64,000 nt of DNA from Microvirga alba. Lineage in GTDB: Bacteria; Pseudomonadota; Alphaproteobacteria; Rhizobiales; Beijerinckiaceae. Position numbers and translations under genes: made by a program. Under the pieces are notes generated by a model that saw only the letters and a list, made by a program, of their open reading frames with translations, had not been told where the DNA came from and searched no databases. Positions within the stretch are counted from its first letter, which is position 1; the number at the start of each line of letters is the position of its first letter. The stretch lies in assembly GCF_015694465.1 (NCBI RefSeq), contig NZ_JADQDO010000009.1, positions 146,117 through 210,116 on the forward strand, read 5' to 3'. Positions 6,910 through 15,204 of this stretch are shown here, piece after piece.

Positions 6910-9102
6910 ATGTCACGAGCCACACTCGGCTGGGTCGTCTTGGGTTGGATCGGGTACGCCCTCCTCCCCTGGTACGGCTTCGATAGCGCCGCTATTCCCT
7001 CTTTCAGCGACTATGTTGTAGGAGGATCGGGACTTGTGCTCGGGTTGAGGGGCGGCGCCTGGTGGCTCCTGCCGATCATCGCGCCGCTGCTCATGGCGCT
7101 GCGACCGACCTTCGCCTCCTCGCGTCATTCCGACAGCGACTGGCTCGTCGCCTCCGGCGTTCTCGGCCTGGCTCTTGTGTTGTTGCAGGGCTTCACCATC
7201 GGCCTCAACGGGTGGACGTTGGATATTCTGAAGTCGCTGTTCGGAGAGCCGGGGCCGCACCAGGCCGGCATGGGCTACGGCGCGGCCTTGACATCGAGCG
7301 CGTTTCTCATCGTTCTCTGCCACGGCCTCGCGGCGCGCGGCTGGTGCCGCGGCGATGCTTTCGTGACATCGTCCATCGGCGTCGTGATGGCGCTCATCAT
7401 CGTCTTCGTCTTCTTCCCCGTCAGCACCATTCTCGGAAGCGCATTCGCCGATAACAAGGGCAACTTCGCGCCGCTCGAATTCGTGACGAAATTCATGGAT
7501 CGGTCGATTTGGGGGTTGGATTGCGTCACGAGCGACCTGCGTTGCGGCGTCGCGTGGAACACGCTGTTCCTTGGCGTTCTCGTTGCCTTCGGAACGACGC
7601 TTCTCGGTCTCGCCTTTGCACTGATCGCAACCCGCACCGGCTTCAAATACAAAAAGCTCCTGCGCGTGATGAGCGTTCTGCCCATCATCACGCCGCCCTT
7701 CGTGATCGGCCTTGCGCTGATCCTGCTTTTCGGCCGCTCCGGCGCGCTTTCCGCTGCCCTCTATGAATGGTTTGGCGTTCCACGCTCGCGCTGGATCTAT
7801 GGGTTGCCGGGCGTCTTCATCGCACAGCTTCTCGCCTTCACGCCGATTGCCTTCCTCGTTCTCATCGGCGTCGTGCAGGGCATCAGCCCAACCCTGGAAG
7901 AAGCCTCGCAGACGCTTCGCGCCAAAAGCTGGACGACTTTTCTCACCGTGACGCTGCCATTGATGCGTCCCGGTCTCGCCAACGCCTTCCTCCTCGGTTT
8001 CGTGGAAAGTTTGGCGGATTTCGGCAATCCTCTCGTGCTCGGCGGCAACTATGAAGTGCTGTCGACCAAGATCTTCTTCGCCGTCGTCGGTGCACAGCAG
8101 GATCAAGGACGAGCGGCCGTGCTCTCCATCATCCTTCTCGCCTTCACGCTCGGCGCGTTCTGGCTGCAGCACGCCTGGCTCGGCAAGAAGGTCTACACCA
8201 CCGTCACCGGCAAGGGCGACGCAGGCATTCCCCTGCCCTTGCCCCGTCGTGTCGCCGCCGCGTCCTACCTCACCGCGATCCCGTGGGCGCTGTTCACCGT
8301 CGCGGTCTATGCGATCATCGTGATCGGCGGCTTCGTGCGCTCCATGGGCCGCGACTACACGCCGACCCTCGATCACTACATCACCGCCTTTCGCATCGAG
8401 CAGGCCGATTGGGGCCTCTACTTCTCCGGCTCGGCCTGGAACTCGTTCTTCGCCACGGTGAAGGTGGCGGCCCTTTCGGCGCCGCTCACCGCCGCCATCG
8501 GCCTGCTGACGGCTTACCTCCTGACGCGCCAGCGCTTCTCCGGCCAGCGCGCCTTCGAGTTCGGTACGCTGCTCAGCTTCGCCATCCCCGGCACCGTGGT
8601 AGGCGTGTCGTACATCCTCGCCTTCAACGTGCCGCCCATCGAGATCACCGGCACCGGCTTTGTCCTGGTGATGTGCTTCGTGTTCCGCAACATGCCTGTC
8701 GGTGTGCGCTCGGGCATCGCCACGTTGAGCCAGATCGACAAGAGCCTCGACGAGGCCTCACTCACCCTCGGCGCACGTTCCTTCACCACGATGCGCCGAA
8801 TCGTTCTGCCGCTCCTTCGCCCCGCCATCGTCGCCTCGCTGGTTTATTCCTTCGTGCGTGCGATGACCGCGGTCAGCGCCGTGATCTTCCTCGTGACCGC
8901 CGAGTACAACATGGCGACGACCTATATCGTCGGCCGTGTCGAGGCGGGTGAGTTCGGTCTCGCGATTGCCTATTCCACCGCGCTTATCTTCGTCATGCTG
9001 ATCGCCATCGTCGCGATCCAGCTTGCCGTCGGCGAGCGGCGCCTCGGCCGCCGCAGCGCTAGCGCCCATACCTCCCCTGTCGCCGTCCAGGCCACGCCAT
9101 GA
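6910..9102 (+). CDS. ABC transporter permease with two fused membrane domains (AfuB/FbpB-like)
   Basis: About 730 residues with two tandem binding-protein-dependent permease domains in one chain, as in the iron/AfuB class. Each half has an EAA cytoplasmic loop: EASQTLRAKSWTTFLTVTLP in the first half and EASLTLGARSFTTMRRIVLP in the second, which dock to the ATPase. An extra hydrophobic N-terminal part (several helices) precedes the first domain. The start is uncertain: ATG 6910 is used; GTG 6898 and TTG 6874 are in frame upstream. The stop overlaps the start of the ATPase gene by four bases (ATGA), showing translational coupling. Confidence 0.88.
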   Translation: MSRATLGWVVLGWIGYALLPWYGFDSAAIPSFSDYVVGGSGLVLGLRGGAWWLLPIIAPLLMALRPTFASSRHSDSDWLVASGVLGLALVLLQGFTIGLNGWTLDILKSLFGEPGPHQAGMGYGAALTSSAFLIVLCHGLAARGWCRGDAFVTSSIGVVMALIIVFVFFPVSTILGSAFADNKGNFAPLEFVTKFMDRSIWGLDCVTSDLRCGVAWNTLFLGVLVAFGTTLLGLAFALIATRTGFKYKKLLRVMSVLPIITPPFVIGLALILLFGRSGALSAALYEWFGVPRSRWIYGLPGVFIAQLLAFTPIAFLVLIGVVQGISPTLEEASQTLRAKSWTTFLTVTLPLMRPGLANAFLLGFVESLADFGNPLVLGGNYEVLSTKIFFAVVGAQQDQGRAAVLSIILLAFTLGAFWLQHAWLGKKVYTTVTGKGDAGIPLPLPRRVAAASYLTAIPWALFTVAVYAIIVIGGFVRSMGRDYTPTLDHYITAFRIEQADWGLYFSGSAWNSFFATVKVAALSAPLTAAIGLLTAYLLTRQRFSGQRAFEFGTLLSFAIPGTVVGVSYILAFNVPPIEITGTGFVLVMCFVFRNMPVGVRSGIATLSQIDKSLDEASLTLGARSFTTMRRIVLPLLRPAIVASLVYSFVRAMTAVSAVIFLVTAEYNMATTYIVGRVEAGEFGLAIAYSTALIFVMLIAIVAIQLAVGERRLGRRSASAHTSPVAVQATP

Positions 9103-10214
9103 ACCAGATGAACACCGTGTCCACCCTCACCCGCCCCGGCGCATCCAAGAAACAGGCTGCCTCGGTCGAATTCCGCAACGTGACCAAGAACTATGGCGGC
9201 GTCACTGCCGTGGACAGCGTGTCCTTCACCATTGATGCCGGTCAGCTGGTGACGCTGCTCGGCCCTTCGGGTTGCGGCAAAACCACGACGCTACGCATGA
9301 TCGCGGGCCTCGAAATGGCAAGCGCAGGTCAGATCCTGATCGGCGGCCGCGACGTGACAAACCTGTCCGCCGCGGATCGCGACGTCAGCATGGTGTTTCA
9401 GTCCTACGCGCTCTTCCCGCACATGTCGGTGCTGGAGAACGTGGCCTACGGGCCGTCCGTTCAGGGCGCGTCGCGGAAGGACGCGGAAGCGATGGCTGTG
9501 GAGAAGCTCTCCCTCGTGGGCTTGAGCGGGCTTGAACGGCGCGCCCCGTCCGAGCTCTCCGGTGGCCAGCAGCAGCGCGTCGCGGTCGCCCGCGCTCTCG
9601 TTCTGGAACCCCAGGTGCTGCTGTTCGACGAGCCCCTCTCGAACCTCGACGCCAAGCTGCGCCGCCGCGTGCGTGAAGACATCCGCGAATTGCAGCAGAG
9701 CCTCAACCTGACCGTCGCCTATGTGACGCACGACCAAGAGGAGGCGCTTGCCGTCTCCGATCGCATCATCGTCATGTCGAACGCCCGCATCGCCCAGACC
9801 GGCACGCCGCGCGAACTCTATGAGGAGCCGGCGGATCTGTTCGTGGCCGACTTCATCGGCGATGCGAACATCCTCGCCGGTACCCTGACCGGGGTCGAGG
9901 GCGCGAGCGCGGATGTGAAGATCGACGGCTTGAGCGTTCGCCTGCCCCATCGCGGCGCTAAACCCGGCGCGGTCAAGCTTGCCGTGCGCCCGGACGCCAT
10001 TCTTCTTGGTGAGGGAGCCTCTCACGGCTCCGCCATCGCCGGACGTGTGAAGAAGGCCTCCTATCTCGGCACGCAGATTGAATACGACGTGGAAACTGCC
10101 ACGGGCGATCTCTTTGTGGTTCAATACGGCCGCAAGGAGCCTATCGAGCCGGGCACATCGGTCAACGTGACGTTCGAGACGCATCGCGGCGTCGCCATCA
10201 TCCCGGGCGCTTAA
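9099..10214 (+). CDS. ABC transporter ATP-binding protein (AfuC/PotA-like)
   Basis: The 371-residue ATPase of the uptake system. Walker A is GPSGCGKT (55-62), the Q-loop FQSYALFP is near residue 100, the signature LSGGQQQRVAVARAL near 153-167, Walker B ends LLFDEPLSNLDA, and the H-loop is THDQEEAL. The last 120 residues form a TOBE-type beta domain with a second GRVKKASYLGTQIEYDV unit, as in the MalK/PotA/FbpC cluster. It starts inside the end of the permease gene (ATGA overlap). With the preceding two genes it makes a complete importer of the AfuABC type. Confidence 0.92.
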   Translation: MNQMNTVSTLTRPGASKKQAASVEFRNVTKNYGGVTAVDSVSFTIDAGQLVTLLGPSGCGKTTTLRMIAGLEMASAGQILIGGRDVTNLSAADRDVSMVFQSYALFPHMSVLENVAYGPSVQGASRKDAEAMAVEKLSLVGLSGLERRAPSELSGGQQQRVAVARALVLEPQVLLFDEPLSNLDAKLRRRVREDIRELQQSLNLTVAYVTHDQEEALAVSDRIIVMSNARIAQTGTPRELYEEPADLFVADFIGDANILAGTLTGVEGASADVKIDGLSVRLPHRGAKPGAVKLAVRPDAILLGEGASHGSAIAGRVKKASYLGTQIEYDVETATGDLFVVQYGRKEPIEPGTSVNVTFETHRGVAIIPGA

Positions 10215-10241
10215 CACGCGGCGATGCGCATGGCTGGGTTG

Positions 10242-10264
10242 AACGGAGCGGCGTAGACTCCGTT
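10242..10264. terminator. Weak stem-loop after the transporter operon
   Basis: AACGGAG (10242-10248) pairs with CTCCGTT (10258-10264) around a 9-base loop, 27 bases after the ATPase stop. It lacks a T-run, so it could be a weak or Rho-assisted terminator. Read-through into the HAD gene remains possible. Confidence 0.35.
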
Positions 10265-10344
10265 TGACGCTCAGGGTCCTTGTGCTTCAGACATAAGGCG
10301 CGGTCACGCGCGGCGAATAGCTGCGCTTCCTTCGAGACGGTACG

Positions 10345-11004
10345 ATGCTGAAAGCCTTGATCTTCGACATGGACGGAACGCTGGTTCACAGCGATCCCGT
10401 TCACCTGCGCGCCTTCGCCGAAATCCTCGGGCCGGAGGGCATCGAGATCACTGACGAGCTTTATCGTTCCTCCATCATCGGCCACACTAACGAGTCGATC
10501 TTCGCCTCGCTCCTGCCGCATCTGCCTGTCGCGGAGCACGAGGCCTACGCGGATCGCAAGGAAGCCGCGTTCCGTCGCCTCGCGTTGGATCTCGAACCTT
10601 TGGAAGGTCTGATCGACTTGCTCGATTGGGCAGAGGCGCGCGACATCAAACTTGGCCTCGTCACCAACGCCCCGCTTCTCAACGCTACCCATATGCTGGA
10701 TGTGCTGAACCTGACCGAGCGGTTTCAGGTCAAGGTCACCATCGACCAGGTCGAGCGCGGCAAGCCCGATCCGCTGCCCTACCTGACGGCGCTGGAGCGG
10801 TTCGGCATCCGCGCTGAAGAAGCCATCGCGTTTGAGGATTCCCCCTCCGGCATGAAGGCTGCGAAGGGCGCAGGTTTATTCTCCTTCGGAATCCTGACCG
10901 GGCTTTCCGCCGAGGAGATGCTGAATGTCGGCGCCGATCGCCCCGTCGACAACTTCCGCGATCGGGCCCTCTGGGAAGTCCTCGAGCAGCGGCTTGCCGC
11001 GTAG
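10345..11004 (+). CDS. HAD-superfamily phosphatase (beta-phosphoglucomutase-like, subfamily IA)
   Basis: A 219-residue HAD hydrolase. Motif I is DMDGT with nucleophile Asp8 and acid/base Asp10. A helical cap follows, then motif II around VTNAPL, motif III Lys in ERGKPDP, and motif IV FEDSPSGMKAAKGAG. This arrangement is that of small-molecule phosphatases or phosphomutases acting on sugar phosphates. It lies 130 bases after the transporter ATPase on the same strand; with the inositol-phosphatase-family gene on the other side, the transporter is bracketed by two phosphatases. Substrate unproven. Confidence 0.88.
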   Translation: MLKALIFDMDGTLVHSDPVHLRAFAEILGPEGIEITDELYRSSIIGHTNESIFASLLPHLPVAEHEAYADRKEAAFRRLALDLEPLEGLIDLLDWAEARDIKLGLVTNAPLLNATHMLDVLNLTERFQVKVTIDQVERGKPDPLPYLTALERFGIRAEEAIAFEDSPSGMKAAKGAGLFSFGILTGLSAEEMLNVGADRPVDNFRDRALWEVLEQRLAA

Positions 11005-11020
11005 GGTGTGGCCTTAAGCC

Positions 11021-11428
11021 TCAGGCTGCGTCCGAGCGCCTTTCGTCCTGGCCGATTTCGGGCAAATTCGCCCCGTCGAAACGGCGGCGCGCTTCCAGAA
11101 TCTCATCGCGGTTCTCGATCGCCCAGACCCCAAGCTCCCGCACAGTCTTGAGCAGAGAGCAACCCAGCCCTGTGAGTGCGTAATCGACGCGCGGCGGAAT
11201 GGTCGGGTAGACGGTGCGCGTCACGAGGCCGTCGCGCTCCAAGCCCCGCAAGGTGAGAGTGAGCATCCGTTGCGAAATACCCTCGACGATGCGGCGCAAT
11301 TCGTTGAATCGCTTGGGTCCGTTGCCGAGCTGCACGACGACCTGAACGCTCCACTTGTCACCGACGCGCGACAGAATTTCCGTCACGGTTCGGCAATGGT
11401 GAGGCACATGGATGTGACTGGGTGACAA
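11021..11428 (-). CDS. HxlR-family winged-helix transcriptional regulator
   Basis: A 135-residue HxlR regulator. The domain starts CRTVTEILSRVGDKWSVQVV and continues through RFNELRRIVEGISQRMLTLTLRGLERDGLVTR and the wing PPRVDYALT, all diagnostic. Such proteins act as dimers, often sensing quinones, aldehydes or oxidants through a cysteine near the N-terminus; here a Cys sits directly before RTVTEIL. No ATG is present at the proper place: TTG 11428 or GTG 11407 are the likely starts. It is divergent from an FMN reductase gene 112 bases away, its probable target. Confidence 0.88.
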   Translation of the reverse strand: MSPSHIHVPHHCRTVTEILSRVGDKWSVQVVVQLGNGPKRFNELRRIVEGISQRMLTLTLRGLERDGLVTRTVYPTIPPRVDYALTGLGCSLLKTVRELGVWAIENRDEILEARRRFDGANLPEIGQDERRSDAA

Positions 11429-11540
11429 GAAAGTGCCTCCTTGCGGCTCGACCCGAAAGTTACCTAATGAGCCTCGGTTACAAAGCGGAACTTAATTGCT
11501 GGTCCGCCCCAATGCAAATTCAGCGAATTCAGGAGACACG

Positions 11541-12116
11541 ATGTCGCTCAAGCTTCACACCGTCATCGCCAGCACGCGCCCCGGCCGCATCGGCCCCGGC
11601 ATCGCCAAGTGGTTCAACGAGTATGTTGGCGAGCACGGCGAGTTCGAGCCGGTTTTGGTGGACCTTGCGGATTTCAACCTGCCGATCCTCGATGAGCCCG
11701 CGCATCCCCGAGCTCAGAAATACACCAAGGACCACACCAAGGCCTGGTCCAATAGCGTGAAGTCGGCTGACGCCTTCGTGTTCGTGACGCCGGAATATAA
11801 TTACGGTCCGCCGCCGTCGCTGGTGAACGCGCTGAACTACCTCGTCCTCGAATGGAATTATGCTCCCGTGGGCTTCGTCAGCTATGGCGGAATTTCCGGC
11901 GGCCTTCGCGCGGTTCAGGCCGCCAAGCCCCTGGTCAGCACCCTCAAGATGATGGCAATTCCCGAAGCTGTGCCGCTTCCGATGGTGTTCGGCCAGCTCG
12001 ACGAGGACAAGAACTTCAAGGCGGAAGAAATCCACCGCACCTCCGCGAAGACGATGCTCGACGAGTTGCATCGCTGGGCCGAGGTGCTGCAGCCGTTGCG
12101 CGCGACGGTCCGCTAG
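11541..12116 (+). CDS. NAD(P)H-dependent FMN reductase (NADPH:quinone/azo reductase type)
   Basis: A 191-residue flavodoxin-fold reductase. The FMN phosphate loop is STRPGRIGPGIAKWF near the N-terminus and the flavin-stacking segment TPEYNYGPPPSLVNALNYL is in the middle, followed by SYGGISGGLRAVQ. Family members reduce FMN, quinones, azo compounds or chromate with NAD(P)H. ATG 11541 is preceded by AGGAG at 10 bases. The divergent HxlR regulator suggests induction by quinones or electrophiles. Confidence 0.9.
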   Translation: MSLKLHTVIASTRPGRIGPGIAKWFNEYVGEHGEFEPVLVDLADFNLPILDEPAHPRAQKYTKDHTKAWSNSVKSADAFVFVTPEYNYGPPPSLVNALNYLVLEWNYAPVGFVSYGGISGGLRAVQAAKPLVSTLKMMAIPEAVPLPMVFGQLDEDKNFKAEEIHRTSAKTMLDELHRWAEVLQPLRATVR

Positions 12117-12511
12117 ACACTGCATTTGCCTCGCGCAGAACCGATTCCTCTTCAGCGGAACCCGCTCTAAGGCAAAAGCATCGCTCAACCGCTGCTTCCC
12201 GTCCCATCGCACGACCCCAGGGAATCGTGGGGACGGGAGGCCGGTATGGCGAATTTCATCAAGTCTGCTTCGAGCAATGTCACGCTGACGCCGTTCATCG
12301 TCGGCAGATTGCAGCGGTGATTTCTTTCGGCCGCCAATAGGGCTCTGAACCGCTTCGTCGCAATTCATACTGCCCGCCTTCCTCTCCCTCGCAGTCCGCC
12401 CCCCTTTCCTTCGCCCCCTTCGTGACGGCATGGCGCCTCCCACTGTTCAGGTTGCACGAAGGATGCCGCTCGCACGTTTGATTATCCCCTCCAGGGGGAT
12501 AGGATCATGCA
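12117..12511. other. Intergenic region with hairpin, small ORF and metal-sensor operator
   Basis: This 395-base gap holds three things. An imperfect hairpin pairs CCCGTCC (12198-12204) with GGACGGG (12231-12237) and CACGA (12210-12214) with TCGTG (12225-12229), a possible terminator of the reductase gene. A 24-codon reading frame, 12246-12320, is preceded by GGGAGG, but nothing in it is recognisable. The operator at 12483-12501 lies at the downstream end. Confidence 0.45.
12483..12501. promoter_or_regulatory. Operator of the CsoR/RcnR-type metal sensor
   Basis: TATCCCC (12483-12489) and GGGGATA (12495-12501) form an inverted repeat around a 5-base centre, ending 10 bases before the repressor ATG. 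G/C-tract dyads flanked by A/T are the recognised operator type of the CsoR/RcnR/FrmR family, so autoregulation and control of the exporter gene are expected. Confidence 0.75.
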
Positions 12512-12790
12512 ATGTCTGACAGCCACACACACCAAAGCCATCCCGAAATCGCCAAGCGGTTGAAGCGGGCGGAAGGCCATCTTCGCAGCGTCGTCGAGAT
12601 GATTGAATCAGGCCGCCCCTGCCTCGACGTCGCGCAACAGCTCCATGCGGTCGAGAAGGCGATCGGGCAGGCTAAAAAGACGCTGATTCAGGATCACCTG
12701 GACCATTGCCTTGAAAGCACAATCGGCCAATTGCCGCGACACCAGCGCCAATCGATCGACGAGTTCAAGGCCATTACCAAATATCTTTAG
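12512..12790 (+). CDS. CsoR/RcnR/FrmR-family metal-sensing repressor
   Basis: A 92-residue all-helical repressor of the DUF156 family (IAKRLKRAEGHLRSVVEMIESG). Likely metal ligands are Cys37, His62 and Cys66, the Cys-His-Cys set of CsoR and InrS, not the Cys-His-His of RcnR. A His-rich N-terminus (His5, His7, His10) could add a ligand, as nickel sensors of this family do. It sits 14 bases before an RcnA-type exporter and just after its own operator, so it most likely represses both genes until nickel or cobalt binds. A formaldehyde-sensing (FrmR) role is less likely given the neighbour. Confidence 0.9.
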   Translation: MSDSHTHQSHPEIAKRLKRAEGHLRSVVEMIESGRPCLDVAQQLHAVEKAIGQAKKTLIQDHLDHCLESTIGQLPRHQRQSIDEFKAITKYL

Positions 12791-12804
12791 AGAGGCTTGG
12801 ACCG

Positions 12805-13953
12805 ATGCCATCCTTTGCCGAACTGCTTCAGCAGGGCACCGCCCATGCCTGGCTGTTCATCCCAAGCGCCATCGCGCTGGGTGCTCTTCACGGTTTGGAG
12901 CCGGGCCATTCCAAGACCCTGATGGCGGCCTTCATCGTTGCCGTCCGGGGCACGGTCTGGCAGGCGGTTCTGCTCGGGCTCGCGGCGACGGTCTCCCATA
13001 CGCTGGTCGTCTGGGGCATCGCGCTCGGCGGCATGTATCTCTGGCGCGACATGAACGCGGAAACAACGGAGCCCTATTTCCAGCTCGCGTCGGCTTTCTT
13101 TATCATCGGCATCGCGCTTTGGATGATCTGGCGGACGAGGCGGGACCGGAAATTCGCTGACGCCATGGACGGCCACCATCATCATGATCACGGCCACACG
13201 CATGACCATCATCACCACGATGACATCCGGCATGTCGACACAGGGCACGGCGTTCTTGCGCTCGAAATTTTCGAGAAAGGCGTACCGCCGCGCTGGCGCA
13301 TTCGGCCGCTAAGCGGTCACGCATGGTCTGCGGCGAATGTGACGTTGGAAATCGAGCGCCCCGATGGCCAACGCCAAACCTTCGCCTTCGCGCAGCGCAA
13401 CGGTTATCTCGAATCCGTTCAGGAAATTGCGGAGCCGCACGAATTCATGGCGCGGGTGAAGCTTTCACATGGCGATCATTCGCATGACTACGACGTGTCT
13501 TTCGTGGAGGGACACGGCCATGATCCGATGCATGAGGAAGTCGAGGGGCTGGAACTGACGACCGACGGCTACCAGGACGCGCACGAGCTGGCCCACGCCA
13601 ACGACATCCGCCGCCGTTTCTCAGGCCGCAGCGTGACGACCTGGCAGATCGTTCTTTTCGGCCTGACCGGCGGCCTCATCCCCTGCCCCGCCGCGATCAC
13701 GATTCTTTTGATCTGTCTGCAACTGAAGGAAATCACTCTCGGCGCGACGCTGGTGCTGTGCTTCAGCATCGGACTTGCGATCACCCTGGTCTCGGTCGGC
13801 GCGGCTGCGGCCTTGAGCGTCCGCCACGCATCGGAGCGCTGGTCCTGGTTCAACACCGCCGCACAGCGTGCACCCTATCTGTCCGGTGCACTGATCATCC
13901 TGGTCGGCCTTTATGTCGGCCTGCACGGGTGGTGGGGTTTGCAGACAGGGTAG
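12805..13953 (+). CDS. Nickel/cobalt efflux protein, RcnA/NicO family
   Basis: A 382-residue inner-membrane exporter. The first helices carry the family motif HGLEPGHSKT (29-38). After three or so helices comes a His-rich cytoplasmic or periplasmic loop (124-143, dominated by His and Asp), then a soluble, probably beta-rich insert (about 150-235) with further His clusters (HGDHSHDYD, EGHGHDPMHEE). The membrane part resumes at TTWQIVLFGLTGGLIPCPAAITILL, the second conserved motif. It forms an operon with the upstream metal sensor. Nickel or cobalt is the expected substrate; which one is not decided by sequence. Confidence 0.92.
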   Translation: MPSFAELLQQGTAHAWLFIPSAIALGALHGLEPGHSKTLMAAFIVAVRGTVWQAVLLGLAATVSHTLVVWGIALGGMYLWRDMNAETTEPYFQLASAFFIIGIALWMIWRTRRDRKFADAMDGHHHHDHGHTHDHHHHDDIRHVDTGHGVLALEIFEKGVPPRWRIRPLSGHAWSAANVTLEIERPDGQRQTFAFAQRNGYLESVQEIAEPHEFMARVKLSHGDHSHDYDVSFVEGHGHDPMHEEVEGLELTTDGYQDAHELAHANDIRRRFSGRSVTTWQIVLFGLTGGLIPCPAAITILLICLQLKEITLGATLVLCFSIGLAITLVSVGAAAALSVRHASERWSWFNTAAQRAPYLSGALIILVGLYVGLHGWWGLQTG

Positions 13954-13981
13954 ATGATCGCCCTGGAACATTCGCAACAAA

Positions 13982-14010
13982 AAAGCGGCGGGATCAGGTC
14001 CCGCCGCTTT
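13982..14010. terminator. Bidirectional terminator between convergent genes
   Basis: A perfect 12-bp stem, AAAGCGGCGGGA (13982-13993) and TCCCGCCGCTTT (13999-14010), with a 5-base loop lies between the exporter and the alcohol dehydrogenase gene. It has A-rich sequence on its left side and a TTT on its right, so it can stop transcription from both directions. Confidence 0.85.
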
Positions 14011-14029
14011 CGCATGAAAGATGGCGTAG

Positions 14030-15193
14030 TTAAACGACGCCAGCGAGCGCGTTATCAAAGAGCTTGCGCGCGCTTTCCTTATTGATCGGCACCGGGTTGC
14101 CGCCGGCGGTGGGATCGTTGGGAGCCATCTCCGACATTTCGTCGAAGCGGGCGTTGTCGACCTTCAGACCAGCGAGAGTGTGCGGCACGCCGAGATCCTT
14201 GCGCAGCTGCAGCACCCAGTCGAGGAAGGCCTGGAACGAGGGCTCAAGGCCGATATAGGCTGCAAGACGCTCGATCCTCTTCTCGATCGCCGCGCGGTTA
14301 TAAACCAACACATACGGCATGAAGACCGCATTGGTGAGGCCGTGATGGGTGTCGTAGAGCGCGCCGGTCGGGTGCGAGAGCGCGTGGATCGCGCCCAGGC
14401 CCTTCTGGAACGCGGTGGCGCCCATGGCGGCGGCCGACATCATCTGCGCGCGGGCCTCAATGTCCGCGCCGTCCTTGTAAGCGCGCGGCAGGTATTCCTT
14501 CACGAGGCGGATGCCTTCCGCCGCGATGCCGTCGGCCATTGGGTGATAACCCGGCGCGCAATAAGCTTCGATGCAGTGCGCGAGCGCGTCGAGGCCCGTG
14601 CCCGCTGTGATGTGGGGGGGCATACCGACCGTCAGCTCCGGATCGCAGATCACGATCTTCGGCATCATGAGCGGATGGAAGATCACCTTCTTGGTGTGCG
14701 TCGCTTCCTGCGTGATGACGCCGGCGCGACCGACTTCCGAGCCCGTGCCGGCGGTCGTCGGCACGGCGATGATCGGCGCGATGCCCTTGGGGTCCGCGCG
14801 GGTCCACCAATCGCCGATATCCTCGAAATCCCACATGGGGCGCGTCTGGCCCTTCATGAAGGCGATGACCTTGCCAGCATCGAGCGCCGAGCCGCCGCCG
14901 AAGGCGACGACGCCATCGTGATTGCCCGCCTTCAATGCCTCGAGGCCCTTATAGACATTGGTCTCAACCGGGTTCGGCTTGATGTCGGAGAAAATGCCCG
15001 CCTTGAGACCAGCGGCCTTCAGCGCTTCAAGCGCATTCTTCGTCATCGGCTGCGTCGCGAGGAACGGGTCGGTGACGATCAGCGGCGCGCTCATGCCGAC
15101 AGCCTTGCAGGCCTCGGCGAGTTCCGAGATGCGGCCTGCGCCGAAGCGGATCGGGGTAGGGTAGCTCCAGTTGGAACGAGGAGAAACGGTCAT
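14030..15193 (-). CDS. Iron-containing alcohol dehydrogenase
   Basis: A 387-residue group III (Fe-dependent) NAD(P)-linked alcohol dehydrogenase. The nucleotide motif is FGGGSALDAGK (98-108). Metal ligands fit Asp202, His206 (GLDALAH), His270 and His284 (GAIHALSHPTGALYDTHHG). ATG 15193 gives the usual N-terminus; the frame is open further upstream but that part overlaps the preceding gene. Last of five genes in a leftward operon, 11 bases after the aldehyde dehydrogenase. In the proposed pathway it would oxidise a gamma-glutamylated amino alcohol to the aldehyde. Confidence 0.92.
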   Translation of the reverse strand: MTVSPRSNWSYPTPIRFGAGRISELAEACKAVGMSAPLIVTDPFLATQPMTKNALEALKAAGLKAGIFSDIKPNPVETNVYKGLEALKAGNHDGVVAFGGGSALDAGKVIAFMKGQTRPMWDFEDIGDWWTRADPKGIAPIIAVPTTAGTGSEVGRAGVITQEATHTKKVIFHPLMMPKIVICDPELTVGMPPHITAGTGLDALAHCIEAYCAPGYHPMADGIAAEGIRLVKEYLPRAYKDGADIEARAQMMSAAAMGATAFQKGLGAIHALSHPTGALYDTHHGLTNAVFMPYVLVYNRAAIEKRIERLAAYIGLEPSFQAFLDWVLQLRKDLGVPHTLAGLKVDNARFDEMSEMAPNDPTAGGNPVPINKESARKLFDNALAGVV

Positions 15194-15204
15194 GTCAGTC
15201 ACAC

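Noticed and set aside
5682..10214. Assignment as a ferric iron transporter with a Fur or Irr site
   Set aside because: I found no Fur or Irr box upstream, and flanking phosphatases suggest another substrate; the family name alone does not decide.
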